DNA of 64,000 nucleotides from assembly GCF_024509555.1 (NCBI RefSeq), contig NZ_JAMWEL010000003.1:100777-164776 (forward strand). Reading direction: 5' to 3'. Numbering within the stretch: position 1 is the stretch's first letter; every line of letters begins with the position of its first letter. Below, piece by piece: positions 40,517-50,430 of the stretch. The translations under genes were made by a program, and so were the position numbers. This DNA comes from Streptococcus suis (GTDB lineage Bacteria > Bacillota > Bacilli > Lactobacillales > Streptococcaceae). The notes under the pieces are model-generated. The model made no database searches, had not been told where the DNA came from, and saw only the letters and a list, made by a program, of their open reading frames with translations.

Positions 40517-41185
40517 ATCATTGCCTTTATCGGTAATGCTGTGAAAAAAACGACTGTTAAAGTGACTTTTGAAGGTGAATTGGCTGGCCCTGTTCCTGCT
40601 GAGGTGACAAAACTAGGCAATGTCCTCTTCGGTGACTGGAAGGATGTCGAGCCACTTTTGGCAAACTTGACTGAAAATGTAGACTACGTGGTTGAGCAAG
40701 ACGGCCGCAATTCGGCTGTGCCTTTGCTAGACAAACGTAACATCAATGCCCGTATCGAGCCAGGTGCCATTATCCGTGACCAAGTGACAATCGGTGATAA
40801 TGCCGTTATCATGATGGGTGCGGTTATCAACATCGGTGCGGAAATCGGTCCAGGTACCATGATTGACATGGGTGCTATCCTTGGTGGTCGTGCGACGGTT
40901 GGTAAAAACAGCCACATCGGTGCAGGTGCGGTTCTTGCAGGTGTCATCGAGCCAGCTTCGGCTGAGCCAGTGCGTGTTGGTGACAATGTTTTGGTCGGTG
41001 CCAATGCCGTTGTTATCGAGGGCGTGCAAATCGGTAGTGGCTCTGTTGTCGCAGCGGGTGCTATTGTGACCCAAGACGTCCCTGAAAATGTTGTGGTGGC
41101 AGGTGTGCCAGCCCGCATCATCAAGAAAATCGACGCTCAAACCCAACAAAAAACAGCCTTGGAAGAGGCTTTGCGGACACTCTAA
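40472..41185 (+). CDS. dapD: Tetrahydrodipicolinate N-acetyltransferase
   Basis: A 237-residue (or 232 or 227) hexapeptide-repeat acyltransferase of lysine biosynthesis, also called dapH. The left-handed beta helix is clear ([29 protein letters not shown]). Three in-frame ATGs (40472, 40487, 40502) lie at the start of near-identical 15-bp units encoding [10 protein letters not shown] and MTAQE. Only a weak GGAAA lies 5' of the first. The deacetylase of the same pathway follows 9 bases later. Confidence 0.94.
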   Translation: MTAQKMTAQKMTAQEIIAFIGNAVKKTTVKVTFEGELAGPVPAEVTKLGNVLFGDWKDVEPLLANLTENVDYVVEQDGRNSAVPLLDKRNINARIEPGAIIRDQVTIGDNAVIMMGAVINIGAEIGPGTMIDMGAILGGRATVGKNSHIGAGAVLAGVIEPASAEPVRVGDNVLVGANAVVIEGVQIGSGSVVAAGAIVTQDVPENVVVAGVPARIIKKIDAQTQQKTALEEALRTL

Positions 41186-41194
41186 GAGGTAGTT

Positions 41195-42322
41195 ATGCTA
41201 GATTTAATCGCGACACGCCGGGCCCTCCACCAGATTCCAGAGCTGGGCATGGAGGAGTTCAAGACTCACGCCTTTCTTATGGAAACTATTGAGAACTTGT
41301 TGGAAGATTGCTCTTTTGCCCAAGTCCGTACCTGGAAGACAGGTATCCTGGTCTATCTGACAGGTTCTGCTCCTGAAAAGACCATCGGCTGGCGGGCAGA
41401 TATTGACGGCCTGCCTATCGTGGAAGAAACGGACCTGGACTTCAAGTCCCTCCACCCAGATAGGATGCACGCCTGTGGACATGATTTCCACATGACCATT
41501 GCCTTGGGGCTTTTGGAGAAAATGGCAGAGCAGCAACCGAAAAATAATCTTCTCTTCTTGTTTCAGCCTGCGGAGGAAAATCTAGCAGGTGGTATGCTCA
41601 TGTATGAAGCGGGTGCCTTTGGGGATTGGTTGCCAGATGAATTTTATGGGCTCCATGTCCGACCAGACCTCAAAGTCGGTCAAATGGCCACCAACCGTGC
41701 GACCCTCTTTGCTGGGACCTGTGAAGTCAAAATACGGTTTACAGGAAAGGGTGGCCACGCAGCATTTCCCCATACCGCCAATGACGCCTTAGTGGCGGCC
41801 AGCTACTTTGTGACCCAAGTGCAGTCGGTGGTCAGCCGTAACGTCGACCCAATCGAGGGAGCTGTGGTGACCTTCGGCTCCATGCATGCTGGCACGACAA
41901 ACAATATCATTGCTGAAACGGCCTTTTTGCACGGGACCATTAGGGCCTTGACTCAGAACATGAGCCTCTTGGTGCAAAAACGGGTGCGGGAAGTGGCAGA
42001 AGGGATTGCTCTGTCTTTTGGAGTGGACTTGGAGATTGAGCTTAATCCAAGTGGCTATCTGCCTGTGGAGAACAATCCCCAGCTGGCTGATGAACTGATG
42101 ACCTACTTTGATGGTGTTGACGGAGTGGAGATGATTGACTGTCCACCAGCCATGACAGGAGAGGACTTCGGCTACCTGCTTAACAAGGTTCCAGGTGTTA
42201 TGTTCTGGCTGGGTGTGGATACGCCTTATCCCCTCCACAATCCTCGTCTCAGTCCCAAAGAAGAAGTGCTTCCCTTTGCTGTGGATAAGTTGAGCGATTT
42301 TTTGAAAATGAAAGCAAGCTAG
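41195..42322 (+). CDS. N-acetyldiaminopimelate deacetylase
   Basis: A 375-residue M20D-family metallopeptidase-fold enzyme. Metal-site motifs are [36 protein letters not shown] and a C-terminal PLHNPRL. Next to dapD it completes the acetylase branch of diaminopimelate/lysine synthesis. GAGGTAG precedes the ATG. It is homologous to Bacillus YkuR. A terminator follows the stop. Confidence 0.92.
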   Translation: MLDLIATRRALHQIPELGMEEFKTHAFLMETIENLLEDCSFAQVRTWKTGILVYLTGSAPEKTIGWRADIDGLPIVEETDLDFKSLHPDRMHACGHDFHMTIALGLLEKMAEQQPKNNLLFLFQPAEENLAGGMLMYEAGAFGDWLPDEFYGLHVRPDLKVGQMATNRATLFAGTCEVKIRFTGKGGHAAFPHTANDALVAASYFVTQVQSVVSRNVDPIEGAVVTFGSMHAGTTNNIIAETAFLHGTIRALTQNMSLLVQKRVREVAEGIALSFGVDLEIELNPSGYLPVENNPQLADELMTYFDGVDGVEMIDCPPAMTGEDFGYLLNKVPGVMFWLGVDTPYPLHNPRLSPKEEVLPFAVDKLSDFLKMKAS

Positions 42323-42346
42323 ACTGGTTTTTCCAGTCTTTTTTCT
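42321..42346 (+). terminator. dap operon terminator
   Basis: AGACTGG and CCAGTCT form a 7-bp stem followed by TTTTT. Confidence 0.88.
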
Positions 42347-42364
42347 GAAAAGAAAGGAGTTTCT

Positions 42365-42907
42365 GTGGATAAAAAGAGCATTCGGCAAGAGGTCTTGCAG
42401 AGTTTGAAAGATCTGACTAGTAGTCAGCGAGCAAGATGGAGCCAGCAGCTAACGGAACGCCTCCTTGCTTCTGATACTTATCAGGGCGCAAAGTCGCTTG
42501 GGACTTACCTTTCCATGCCCCATGAGTTTGATACTTCTTACCTGATTGAACAGTCTCAAAAGGACGGCAAGCAGATTTTCATCCCTAAGACCTATTCACA
42601 AGGCCGTATGGATTTTGTAGAATATAATTCTGATGATTTGGTGAAATCTAGGTTTGGAGTTTGGGAGCCTGGGACTTATTCACAACCTGTGGATAAGTCT
42701 GTGGTTAAGTTGATCCATGTTCCTGGTTTGGCTTGGAATCAAGCGGGTTTTCGAGTGGGCTATGGAGGCGGTTTTTATGATCGCTACCTAGCAGATTATC
42801 AGGGGAACACGGTATCGACCTTGGCAGACTTTCAAGTCTATGATTTCGAACCAGATCTATTTGATATTCCAGTAAAGGAGTTGTTGATTTTTGAAGAACT
42901 TTCTTGA
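42365..42907 (+). CDS. 5-formyltetrahydrofolate cyclo-ligase
   Basis: A 180-residue enzyme converting 5-formyl-THF to methenyl-THF with ATP. It starts at GTG 42365, with AAAGGAG upstream. The family motif GFRVGYGGGFYDRYL is near the C-terminus and the N-terminal KKSIRQEVLQSL is typical. It overlaps the rhomboid gene by 17 bases, as in other streptococci. Confidence 0.93.
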   Translation: MDKKSIRQEVLQSLKDLTSSQRARWSQQLTERLLASDTYQGAKSLGTYLSMPHEFDTSYLIEQSQKDGKQIFIPKTYSQGRMDFVEYNSDDLVKSRFGVWEPGTYSQPVDKSVVKLIHVPGLAWNQAGFRVGYGGGFYDRYLADYQGNTVSTLADFQVYDFEPDLFDIPVKELLIFEELS

Positions 42908-43568
42908 TAAGCGCTATCCTGTGACCAATGCCTTGTTGGCAGTCACGGCTCTTGTGTTTCTATTGATACAAGTATTTCGATTTGGACAAACAACCACTGC
43001 CTATACAATTTATGAATTTGGTGGTATGTACGGTCAAGTGGTGCGTTATGATCCGACTCAGTTGTGGCGCTTGATTTCCCCTATCTTTGTCCACATTGGT
43101 TGGGAGCATTTTATCTTTAACAGTATTACCTTACTTGGTTTGGGCTATCAACTAGAAGGACTCTTTGGGTCACGTCGCTTCTTTCTTCTCTATCTCTTGT
43201 CTGGGATAATGGGCAATCTTTTTGTTCTCTTCTTTACACCAGATGTAGTTGGTGCAGGTGCCTCGACCTCTCTGTTTGGTCTTTTTGCAGCTATGGCACT
43301 GTTGAGGAAATTTAGTCGGAGCCCTTATCTACAGGTTCTCGGTCAACGCTATATGGTCCTTTTGGGATTGAACTTGGTCTTGGGACTTTTTAATCCAACC
43401 ATTAGTATGGCAGGGCATATCGGAGGAGCTATTGGAGGTTGTTTGGTCGTGATTTTCCTTCCACCTCTTGTGGAAAAGGATCTCTTTACAGGAAAACAGA
43501 TCTTTTTCAGTTTCATTGGTTATCTGGGTCTAATCGCCCTATTATTAGGGATATTTTATGTGATATAA
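42891..43568 (+). CDS. Rhomboid-family intramembrane serine protease
   Basis: A 225-residue polytopic protein with six or seven membrane segments. The catalytic Ser is in GAGASTSLFG and the His in MAGHIGGAIGG. A TTG start at 42891 with AAAGGAG ten bases upstream fits best; no ATG or GTG occurs before conserved sequence. The WEHFIFNSITL motif is also typical. Translation is coupled to the folate gene. The substrate is unknown; the relative GluP has a similar core. Confidence 0.9.
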   Translation: MKNFLDKRYPVTNALLAVTALVFLLIQVFRFGQTTTAYTIYEFGGMYGQVVRYDPTQLWRLISPIFVHIGWEHFIFNSITLLGLGYQLEGLFGSRRFFLLYLLSGIMGNLFVLFFTPDVVGAGASTSLFGLFAAMALLRKFSRSPYLQVLGQRYMVLLGLNLVLGLFNPTISMAGHIGGAIGGCLVVIFLPPLVEKDLFTGKQIFFSFIGYLGLIALLLGIFYVI

Positions 43569-43570
43569 GT

Positions 43571-43598
43571 AAAAAAACTAGCGATTGCTAGTTTTTTT
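43571..43598. terminator. Bidirectional terminator between rhomboid and galU
   Basis: AAAAAAACTAGC-GATT-GCTAGTTTTTTT is symmetrical and serves both convergent genes. Confidence 0.92.
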
Positions 43599-44502
43599 AC
43601 TTTTCTTCTTCAGTTTGGAACTGTTTGGCAAGCTCAATGATGTAGTCTTTGACATCATCTTTGACCTGTGGATGGGTCAATGCGTAGTCAATCGAAGTTT
43701 TCATGAAGCCAAATTTATCTCCGACATCATAACGTTTGCCAGTAAATTCACGAGCAAATACGCGCTGTGTCTTGTTGAGGGTATCAATGGCATCTGTCAA
43801 CTGGATTTCATTGCCGGCACCTGGTTCTTGATTTTCCAAGATATCAAAGATTTCAGGTGTCAAAAGGTAGCGACCAATAATGGCAAGGTCAGATGGTGCA
43901 TCTTCTGGTTTTGGTTTTTCTACAAAGGTTTCAACACTGTAAAGGCCGTTGACTCCTTCACCATGAGGTGCGATGACACCATATGATGAAACTTCTTCAT
44001 GTGGAACAGGCATCACTGCGATGGTAGAAGCATGTGTTGCTTCATAGTCTTCAATCAGCTGTCTGGTGATTGGTTTAACAGACTCATCGGTGATATCCAT
44101 GAGGTCATCGCCTAGCATCACGACAAAAGGTTCATTTCCAACAAAGGCTTTGGCTTGCAAGACAGCATCTCCCAATCCTTTTGGATAGCTTTGGCGAATG
44201 AAGTGAAGGCGAATGGCAGTTGCATCATCCACCAGTTTCAAGAGGTCATCTTTTCCTTTCTCACGTAGGTTATGTTCCAATTCAAAGTTTGAGTCGAAAT
44301 GGTCTTCGATGGAACGCTTTGATTTATTGGTTACGACCAAGATATCTTCGATACCAGAACGAAGGGCTTCTTCAAAGATGAATTGGAGGGTTGGCTTGTC
44401 AACGATTGGCAACATCTCTTTGGCAAGGGCTTTAGTTGCTGGAAGGAAACGTGTTCCCAAACCTGCAGCAGGGATAACGGCTTTTCTAACTTTTTTTGTC
44501 AT
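43597..44502 (-). CDS. galU: UTP-glucose-1-phosphate uridylyltransferase
   Basis: A 301-residue nucleotidyltransferase making UDP-glucose for capsule, glycolipid and Leloir pathways. The N-terminal motif [18 protein letters not shown] and the metal-site VMLGDDLMD are present. Downstream of gpsA in one operon with a 19-base gap; GGAGA precedes the ATG. Also called hasC or cps4-type galU in streptococci. Confidence 0.96.
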   Translation of the reverse strand: MTKKVRKAVIPAAGLGTRFLPATKALAKEMLPIVDKPTLQFIFEEALRSGIEDILVVTNKSKRSIEDHFDSNFELEHNLREKGKDDLLKLVDDATAIRLHFIRQSYPKGLGDAVLQAKAFVGNEPFVVMLGDDLMDITDESVKPITRQLIEDYEATHASTIAVMPVPHEEVSSYGVIAPHGEGVNGLYSVETFVEKPKPEDAPSDLAIIGRYLLTPEIFDILENQEPGAGNEIQLTDAIDTLNKTQRVFAREFTGKRYDVGDKFGFMKTSIDYALTHPQVKDDVKDYIIELAKQFQTEEEK

Positions 44503-44521
44503 GATGGATTCTCCTTATTCT

Positions 44522-45538
44522 TTATGACCATTCATTTTCCTGGCGGAATTCACCAGACATGATTTCTTGGATAGCATCTTGGATACTTGCCCCTTGGTAA
44601 ATCACGCTGTAGATGGCCTGGGTAATAGGCATGTAAACACCCAATTCTTGTGCCAATTCGTAGGCTGCTTTGGTAGTGGAAATCCCTTCGATAACCATGC
44701 CCATATTGGCTTCGATGTTTTCGAGTTTCTCTCCTTTGCCAAGCAAATCGCCGGCTCGCCAGTTACGAGAGTGTACAGATGTACCTGTAACAATCAAGTC
44801 GCCGACGCCAGATAGACCGCTGTAAGTCAAGGGATTGGCTCCCATGGCTACACCGAGTCGGGTAATCTCTGTCAATCCACGAGCAATGATAGCTGCCTTG
44901 GCATTGTCGCCAAATCCGAGTCCGTGAAGGGCACCTGCACCAACTGCGATGATGTTTTTCAAAGCACCCGCTGTTTCCACACCGATGACATCATTGTTGG
45001 TGTAGAGGCGGAAGTAGCGGTTGCTGAAAAGATTTTGGACATAGCTGGCTGTTTCCAAGTCCTTTGAAGCTGCAGAAATCAAAGTCAAATCACGGACGAT
45101 AGTCTCTTCTGCATGGCTAGGTCCTGAAACCACAACGATTTCCGAGCGGAGTTCAGCAGGAATCTCTTCTTCCAAGACCTCTGACAAACGTTTGTGGCTA
45201 TCTGGTTCCAACCCTTTGGAAGCGTGCATGACAACTACCTTGTGTTTGAGAGCTTGTGCGACTTGCTTGGCAACCAGACGGGTCACCTTGGTTGGAACAA
45301 CGAAGAGAACGGCATCGACCCCTTCAAGAGTCTCTGTCAAATCCTTGTAGCCTTTGATATTTTCGTCTAGGACAATATCCTTGAAGTAGCGCGTGTTGGT
45401 ATGATGTTCATTGATTTCGTCAATTTGTTCAGGAATATTTCCCCAGATACGAACAGAATGTCCGTTATCGTTGAGGACCTGGGCAAGGGCTGTTCCCCAA
45501 GACCCTGGTCCTAGAACAGCAATGGTTTGTTTCTCCAT
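44522..45538 (-). CDS. gpsA: NAD(P)-dependent glycerol-3-phosphate dehydrogenase
   Basis: A 338-residue enzyme producing sn-glycerol-3-phosphate for phospholipids. The Rossmann motif [13 protein letters not shown] is at the N-terminus. The catalytic Lys lies in [12 protein letters not shown], and the substrate site is in [21 protein letters not shown] precedes the ATG. First gene of the gpsA-galU operon. Confidence 0.96.
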   Translation of the reverse strand: MEKQTIAVLGPGSWGTALAQVLNDNGHSVRIWGNIPEQIDEINEHHTNTRYFKDIVLDENIKGYKDLTETLEGVDAVLFVVPTKVTRLVAKQVAQALKHKVVVMHASKGLEPDSHKRLSEVLEEEIPAELRSEIVVVSGPSHAEETIVRDLTLISAASKDLETASYVQNLFSNRYFRLYTNNDVIGVETAGALKNIIAVGAGALHGLGFGDNAKAAIIARGLTEITRLGVAMGANPLTYSGLSGVGDLIVTGTSVHSRNWRAGDLLGKGEKLENIEANMGMVIEGISTTKAAYELAQELGVYMPITQAIYSVIYQGASIQDAIQEIMSGEFRQENEWS

Positions 45539-45612
45539 ACGATTCCCCTGTGTAAGTATTTTCTATTATTATAACATAGTTGCATTTTTTTGGAAAATAG
45601 CAGAGCCAAAAC

Positions 45613-45648
45613 TTGACAATAGTTCTTAAGAGAACTATAATAGTTCTC
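45613..45648 (+). promoter_or_regulatory. satR promoter with overlapping palindromes
   Basis: TTGACA (45613-45618), 17 bases, TATAAT (45636-45641). AGTTCT-TAAG-AGAACT occupies the spacer, and AGAACTA-TAA-TAGTTCT spans the -10; they share AGAACT. These are probable binding sites for the MarR-type repressor encoded next. Confidence 0.85.
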
Positions 45649-45679
45649 ATGCTAATTAATTGATTGGAAAGGAGTTATC

Positions 45680-46129
45680 GTGGGACATACCATTGCAGAT
45701 TTTCGGAACCTGCTCAATCAGATTGAACAAATCAGTGAAACCATTGCTAAAGAATACGATGTGGAGCACTTGGCTGGTCCACAGGGATGGGCCTTGCGTT
45801 TCATTGCGGAACGGTCGGAAGCCGAAACCTTTGTAAAAGATATAGAAGCGGAATTAAAGATTTCCAAATCGGTTGCCAGCAATCTGGTCAAGAGAATGGA
45901 GAAAAATGGCTTTATCCAGGTCCTACCTTCTCAGCTTGACAAACGTTACAAGCAGTTGGTTTTGACGGAAAAAGGACAGAGTAAAATTTGTCATCTGAAA
46001 GCCTTCCATGATGAAATGCACCATTCACTTTTTGGGGGCATTCAACAAGAAGACTTTGATTTGGTTAAACAGGTGGCTAGTCAATTAAAAGAAAATATTC
46101 AACACTATAAGGAGAAGAATCATGTTTAA
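45680..46129 (+). CDS. satR: MarR-family repressor
   Basis: A 149-residue winged-helix regulator (recognition region ELKISKSVASNLVKRMEKNG; wing LPSQLDKRYKQLVLTEKG). The start is GTG 45680, after GGAAAGGAG. It overlaps the first transporter gene by 8 bases. A MarR gene followed by two ABC half-transporters matches S. suis satRAB, where loss of SatR raises fluoroquinolone efflux. The name is given on gene order and family. Confidence 0.85.
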   Translation: MGHTIADFRNLLNQIEQISETIAKEYDVEHLAGPQGWALRFIAERSEAETFVKDIEAELKISKSVASNLVKRMEKNGFIQVLPSQLDKRYKQLVLTEKGQSKICHLKAFHDEMHHSLFGGIQQEDFDLVKQVASQLKENIQHYKEKNHV

Positions 46130-47828
46130 TGAAGCCATTTTACGTTACAAATGGTATGCCTTGGCATCGGTCTTGCTGACGTCAATTGTCGTAGCAACGA
46201 CCTTGATGCAACCAAGTTATTTACAGGATGTCTTGACTGCTGTCTTGGCCAATGATAAGGAAGAAATTGTCCGTGTGGGCAAATTACTGCTGATTATTGC
46301 TGGAATTGGTCTTTTGGCAGGGCTTGTCAATACCATTTCAGCAGCTAAGATTTCACAAGGGGTATCTGCGGATATTCGTGAGAAGACTTTTCGGAAGATC
46401 CAAAGCTTCTCTTATGCTAATATCGAAGAGTTTAACGCCGGGAACTTAGTTGTTCGGATGACTAATGACGTCAATCAAATCCAAAACCTTGTTATGATGC
46501 TCTTTACCATCTTGATGCGGGTACCTCTGCTCTTTGTTGGTGCCTTTATCATGGCGGTGCGGACCATGCCAGAACTCTGGTGGATGATTATTCTCATGGT
46601 GGTCTTGATTATGGCCATTATGGCAGTTGTCATGGGGCAAATGGGACCACGATTTGGGAAGTTCCAGTCCCTCATGGACAAGATGAACAGTATTGCTAAG
46701 GAAAATTTACGTGGAATCCGTGTGGTTAAATCCTTTGTTCAGGAGAAAAATCAATATGCAAAATTCAAGGAAGTATCTAATGAATTGCTAGATTTGAACC
46801 TCTTTATCGGCTATGGTTTTGCTATCTTGCAACCCTTGATGATGTTTATCTCTTATATGGCAATTTTTGCATCGCTCTACTTGGTATCTGGGATGTTGGA
46901 AACCAACATGGAGGCAGTTGGTGGCTTTACTTCCTTTATGAGCTACCTCATGCAAATCATGTTTGCCATTATCATGACTAGCTTCATGGGTATGCAGGCT
47001 TCTCGTGCTGCCATTTCTATTAAGCGGATTAGCGAGGTCTTGGATACGGAGCCTGCAATGACCTTCAAGGATGTGGCGGATGAAGAATTGACTGGTAAGA
47101 TTGTCTTTGACAATGTTAGCTTTACCTACCCACATGATACGGAGCCGACTTTGAAAAATATCTCATTTGAGATTGAACCAGGGCAAATGGTCGGTGTGGT
47201 TGGTGCAACAGGTGCGGGTAAATCCACTCTTGCTCAACTGATTCCGCGTTTGTTTGACCCGCAAGAAGGAACGGTATCCATCGGTGGTCGGGACTTGAAA
47301 GAAGTCAGCAAGAACACTCTGCGTGATACGGTATCGATTGTCTTGCAAAAGGCTATTCTCTTCTCGGGAACCATTGCGGACAACCTGCGTCAAGGGGCAC
47401 CTGGTGCTGATCGTGCAAGATTGGAGCGGGCCGCAGGTATTGCCCAAGCCAAAGAATTTATCGACCGTTTGGATGATACCTATGAGAGCCAAGTAGAAGA
47501 ACGTGGAAATAACTTCTCTGGTGGTCAGAAGCAGCGGATGTCCATTGCTCGTGGGGTGATTGGTGAGCCTAAGGTTTTGGTCTTGGATGACTCAACTTCT
47601 GCCCTAGATGCCAAGTCTGAGAAACTGGTCCAGGAGGCTCTCAACCATGATTTGAAAGGGACAACCACTGTCATCGTTGCCCAGAAGATTTCTTCTGTTG
47701 TCAAAGCTGATAAGATTTTGGTTCTTGATGAGGGTCGCTTGATTGGTCAGGGAACACACGCAGAATTGGTAGCGACAAATGACGTCTACCGTGAAATCTA
47801 CGAAACACAGAAAGGAAAGGAGGCTTAA
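46122..47828 (+). CDS. satA: ABC multidrug exporter half-transporter A
   Basis: A 568-residue half-transporter with six membrane segments (1-300) and an ATPase domain. Walker A is GATGAGKSTLAQL, the signature is NFSGGQKQRMSIARG, and Walker B is VLVLDDSTSALD with Asp instead of the usual catalytic Glu. That substitution marks the degenerate site expected in a heterodimeric exporter. It pairs with the 594-residue partner downstream, like pneumococcal PatA/PatB. Confidence 0.9.
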   Translation: MFNEAILRYKWYALASVLLTSIVVATTLMQPSYLQDVLTAVLANDKEEIVRVGKLLLIIAGIGLLAGLVNTISAAKISQGVSADIREKTFRKIQSFSYANIEEFNAGNLVVRMTNDVNQIQNLVMMLFTILMRVPLLFVGAFIMAVRTMPELWWMIILMVVLIMAIMAVVMGQMGPRFGKFQSLMDKMNSIAKENLRGIRVVKSFVQEKNQYAKFKEVSNELLDLNLFIGYGFAILQPLMMFISYMAIFASLYLVSGMLETNMEAVGGFTSFMSYLMQIMFAIIMTSFMGMQASRAAISIKRISEVLDTEPAMTFKDVADEELTGKIVFDNVSFTYPHDTEPTLKNISFEIEPGQMVGVVGATGAGKSTLAQLIPRLFDPQEGTVSIGGRDLKEVSKNTLRDTVSIVLQKAILFSGTIADNLRQGAPGADRARLERAAGIAQAKEFIDRLDDTYESQVEERGNNFSGGQKQRMSIARGVIGEPKVLVLDDSTSALDAKSEKLVQEALNHDLKGTTTVIVAQKISSVVKADKILVLDEGRLIGQGTHAELVATNDVYREIYETQKGKEA

Positions 47829-48028
47829 AAGGTCCGGTGGACCTTTTAAGGTGGGAGATTTAGAAAGCGAAAAGCTTTCCAACGGAGAAGCAAGTGCAGT
47901 CTATATAGTACGATTGTATTTGAACTCGGTCGGAAAGCTTCGAAAAAAGATAAACCGCCTAGCGTTTCGGAACGCGGCGTTGGTTTCCTATTTTTCGGTC
48001 GCTTTCTGGGCGACCTTAGTATCATGTT
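47829..48028 (+). promoter_or_regulatory. Structured satA-satB spacer
   Basis: 200 bases hold several inverted repeats: AAAAGGTCC/GGACCTTTT (47827-47847), CGAAAAGCTTTCC with GGAAAGCTTCG, a nested AAACC..CGTT-TCGG-AACG..GGTTT, and GTCGC/GCGAC (47998-48014). The first could terminate or attenuate. No ribosome binding site precedes satB. It may control satB relative to satA, or be an inserted repeat element. Confidence 0.55.
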
Positions 48029-49813
48029 ATGAAAACACTTAGATTTTTCTGGTTTTATTTTAAACGCTATAAGCTGTCCTTTGCTGTGATTTTTCTAGCC
48101 ATTGTGGCAGCGACCTATTTACAGGTTAAGACACCTGTTTTCCTTGGAAATGCCATTGCGGAGATGGGGAAAATCGGGCAGGCTTATTTTGCTTCGGTGC
48201 AAATGGGTCAGTCAGATTTCAAACCTGACCTATCTGATTTTAACGGGGTTATGCTCAATCTTTTCTTTGCCTATACGGCGACGGTTGTGGCTTCCTTGAT
48301 TTACACCCTCCTCTTCACGCGTATCGTGGCTCATTCGACCAACCGGATGCGTAAGGGCTTGTTTGGCAAGCTGGAACGTTTGACAGTTGCCTTCTTTGAT
48401 AGTCACAAGGACGGAGATATTCTTTCTCGTTTTACCAGTGATTTGGATAATATCCAAAACGCTTTTAACCAGTCCTTGACCCAAGTGGTGACCAACATCG
48501 CTCTTTATGTTGGTATGGTCATCATGATGTTCCGTCAGGATACTCGCTTGGCCTTGGTGACCATTGCTTCTACGCCAGTTGCCTTGATTGCCTTGGTCGT
48601 TATCATCCGCCTATCACGGAAATATACGGATAAGCAACAGGCTGCGGTATCTAAGCTCAATGCCTACATGGACGAGAAAATTTCTGGACAAAAAGCGATT
48701 ATTGTACAAGGTGTGCAGGAAGAGACGATTGATGGTTTCTTGGAACTCAATGAAGAAGTTCGTCGTACGACCTTTAAGGGTCGCTTGTTTGGTGGGATTC
48801 TCTTCCCATTTATGAATGGTATGAGCTTGGTCAATACGGCAATCGTTATCTTTGCAGGGTCAAGCATTGTTCTCAACGATAGCTCGCTGGAAACAGCTGC
48901 CGCACTTGGTCTGGTGGTGACCTTTGTTCAGTATTCGCAACAGTATTACCAGCCAATCATGCAGGTTGCTGCCAGCTGGGTAGAATTGCAGCTAGCTTTC
49001 ACAGGAGCTCATCGTATTCAGGAAATGTTTGATGAGCCTGAGGAAGTTCGCCCTCAAAACGCTCCGCTATTTACCGAATTAAAAGAAGGTGTTGAAATCA
49101 AGGACATCGACTTTGGCTACTTGCCGGGTCAGAAGGTCTTGGACAAGGTGTCTATCTCTGCTCCTAAGGGTAAAATGGTGGCGGTCGTTGGTCCGACAGG
49201 ATCTGGTAAGACTACCATTATGAACTTGATCAACCGCTTCTACGATGTCAATGGTGGTAGTGTGGCCTTTGATGGTCGCGATATTCGGGAATATGACTTG
49301 GACAGCTTGCGGGATAAGGTAGGTATTGTCTTGCAGGAGTCAGTGCTATTCTCGGGGACTATTGCGGACAATATCCGCTTTGGTGATGAGAGCATTTCGC
49401 AGGAAATGGTGGAAACCGCAGCTCGTGCCACCCATATCCACGACTTCATCATGAGCTTGCCAGAGGGCTATGAAACCTTTGTGACCGATGATGAGAATGT
49501 CTTCTCAACAGGTCAGAAACAGTTGATTTCCATTGCCCGTACGCTCTTGACAGATCCACAAGTCTTGATTTTGGACGAAGCAACGTCCAACGTTGATACT
49601 GTAACAGAAGCCAAAATTCAAAAGGCCATGGAGGCTATTATCGCAGGACGGACCAGCTTCGTCATTGCCCACCGCCTCAAAACCATTCTCAATGCGGATG
49701 AAATCATCGTCCTCAAAGACGGAAAAGTCATCGAGCAGGGCAACCACAGCCAGCTCCTTAAACTCAACGGCTTCTACGCCGAACTCTACCACAACCAGTT
49801 TGTGTTTGAATAA
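48029..49813 (+). CDS. satB: ABC multidrug exporter half-transporter B
   Basis: A 594-residue half-transporter with six membrane segments and an ATPase domain. Walker A is [13 protein letters not shown] and Walker B is [12 protein letters not shown] with the catalytic Glu. The signature is changed to [15 protein letters not shown] (STGQ instead of SGGQ), which complements the degenerate site of SatA. The ATG at 48029 begins a conserved N-terminus ([15 protein letters not shown]) but has no Shine-Dalgarno sequence. With SatA it forms the likely fluoroquinolone and dye efflux pump. Confidence 0.9.
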   Translation: MKTLRFFWFYFKRYKLSFAVIFLAIVAATYLQVKTPVFLGNAIAEMGKIGQAYFASVQMGQSDFKPDLSDFNGVMLNLFFAYTATVVASLIYTLLFTRIVAHSTNRMRKGLFGKLERLTVAFFDSHKDGDILSRFTSDLDNIQNAFNQSLTQVVTNIALYVGMVIMMFRQDTRLALVTIASTPVALIALVVIIRLSRKYTDKQQAAVSKLNAYMDEKISGQKAIIVQGVQEETIDGFLELNEEVRRTTFKGRLFGGILFPFMNGMSLVNTAIVIFAGSSIVLNDSSLETAAALGLVVTFVQYSQQYYQPIMQVAASWVELQLAFTGAHRIQEMFDEPEEVRPQNAPLFTELKEGVEIKDIDFGYLPGQKVLDKVSISAPKGKMVAVVGPTGSGKTTIMNLINRFYDVNGGSVAFDGRDIREYDLDSLRDKVGIVLQESVLFSGTIADNIRFGDESISQEMVETAARATHIHDFIMSLPEGYETFVTDDENVFSTGQKQLISIARTLLTDPQVLILDEATSNVDTVTEAKIQKAMEAIIAGRTSFVIAHRLKTILNADEIIVLKDGKVIEQGNHSQLLKLNGFYAELYHNQFVFE

Positions 49814-49818
49814 ATTCA

Positions 49819-49846
49819 AAATTCCAGCCATTAGGTTGGAGTTTTG
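49819..49846 (+). terminator. satRAB terminator
   Basis: AAATTCCAGCC and GGTTGGAGTTT form a stem with a short T run. Confidence 0.65.
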
Positions 49847-49871
49847 CTTTACCCTGTATTTCCTGTATAAT
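49844..49871 (+). promoter_or_regulatory. Promoter with leaderless start
   Basis: TTGCTT (49844-49849), 16 bases, TATAAT (49866-49871). The -10 ends six bases before the ATG at 49878, so transcription should start at the start codon. Confidence 0.65.
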
Positions 49872-49877
49872 AGACCT

Positions 49878-50402
49878 ATGAAAAGACAGAGCGTTCGAGT
49901 TGAATTATTTCCCATGAAAAAGGAAGAAATCCTTGCCTACTTAGATGACAAGGGGATTTTAGTGAATGACTATTTCAAAATCTACCTAGCTCACCCTGCT
50001 TATCAAGAAGTGGTGGAGAGACAGGGGTGTTTAGTTGAGGTTGTCAGCCTAGCCGAAATGGGATTTACTAGGGAAGCAACTGCTCCTCAGATAGAGGAGA
50101 GAGCTGTGGAAATGGGGTATCGGTTACCACTAGCTCATCTGGGAGTTTTTCTTCGATTGGCTTTGTTGGAACAGGAAGTCAGTCAAGATGCCATACTCTC
50201 CCAAGGGAAATCACCAGACGGAGCTATTTGCCTACTATCGCCTCAGTTGGAAGAAGAGTTTACCTTCCCTCGTAGTGTCTATCTTCGTAAGGTTGACCAA
50301 GACTTGTGGCTACGTGCGGCTCGCTTTGATGACGAGTATGCCTTTCCCTTAACAACGCTTTTTGCATTTGTGACGAAAAATGCGAATGAATACAATGAAT
50401 AA
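49878..50402 (+). CDS. Hypothetical protein upstream of dut
   Basis: A 174-residue soluble protein from ATG 49878 (MKRQSVRVELFPMKKEE); an alternative ATG at 49914 has AAAGGAAG after rather than before it. It has no membrane segment, no Cys motif and no recognisable catalytic signature. Segments FTFPRSVYLRKVDQDLWLRA and ARFDDEYAFPLT suggest a compact alpha/beta domain. It precedes dut by 28 bases and may be cotranscribed with dut-radA. Unrecognised. Confidence 0.8.
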   Translation: MKRQSVRVELFPMKKEEILAYLDDKGILVNDYFKIYLAHPAYQEVVERQGCLVEVVSLAEMGFTREATAPQIEERAVEMGYRLPLAHLGVFLRLALLEQEVSQDAILSQGKSPDGAICLLSPQLEEEFTFPRSVYLRKVDQDLWLRAARFDDEYAFPLTTLFAFVTKNANEYNE

Positions 50403-50430
50403 AAAGAAGAAAATGATGTAAGGAGTTCTT

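Noticed and set aside
47779..48042. An 87-codon frame across the satA-satB spacer
   Set aside because: It overlaps the satA end and a set of hairpins, has no ribosome binding site, and its residues are low-complexity and basic.
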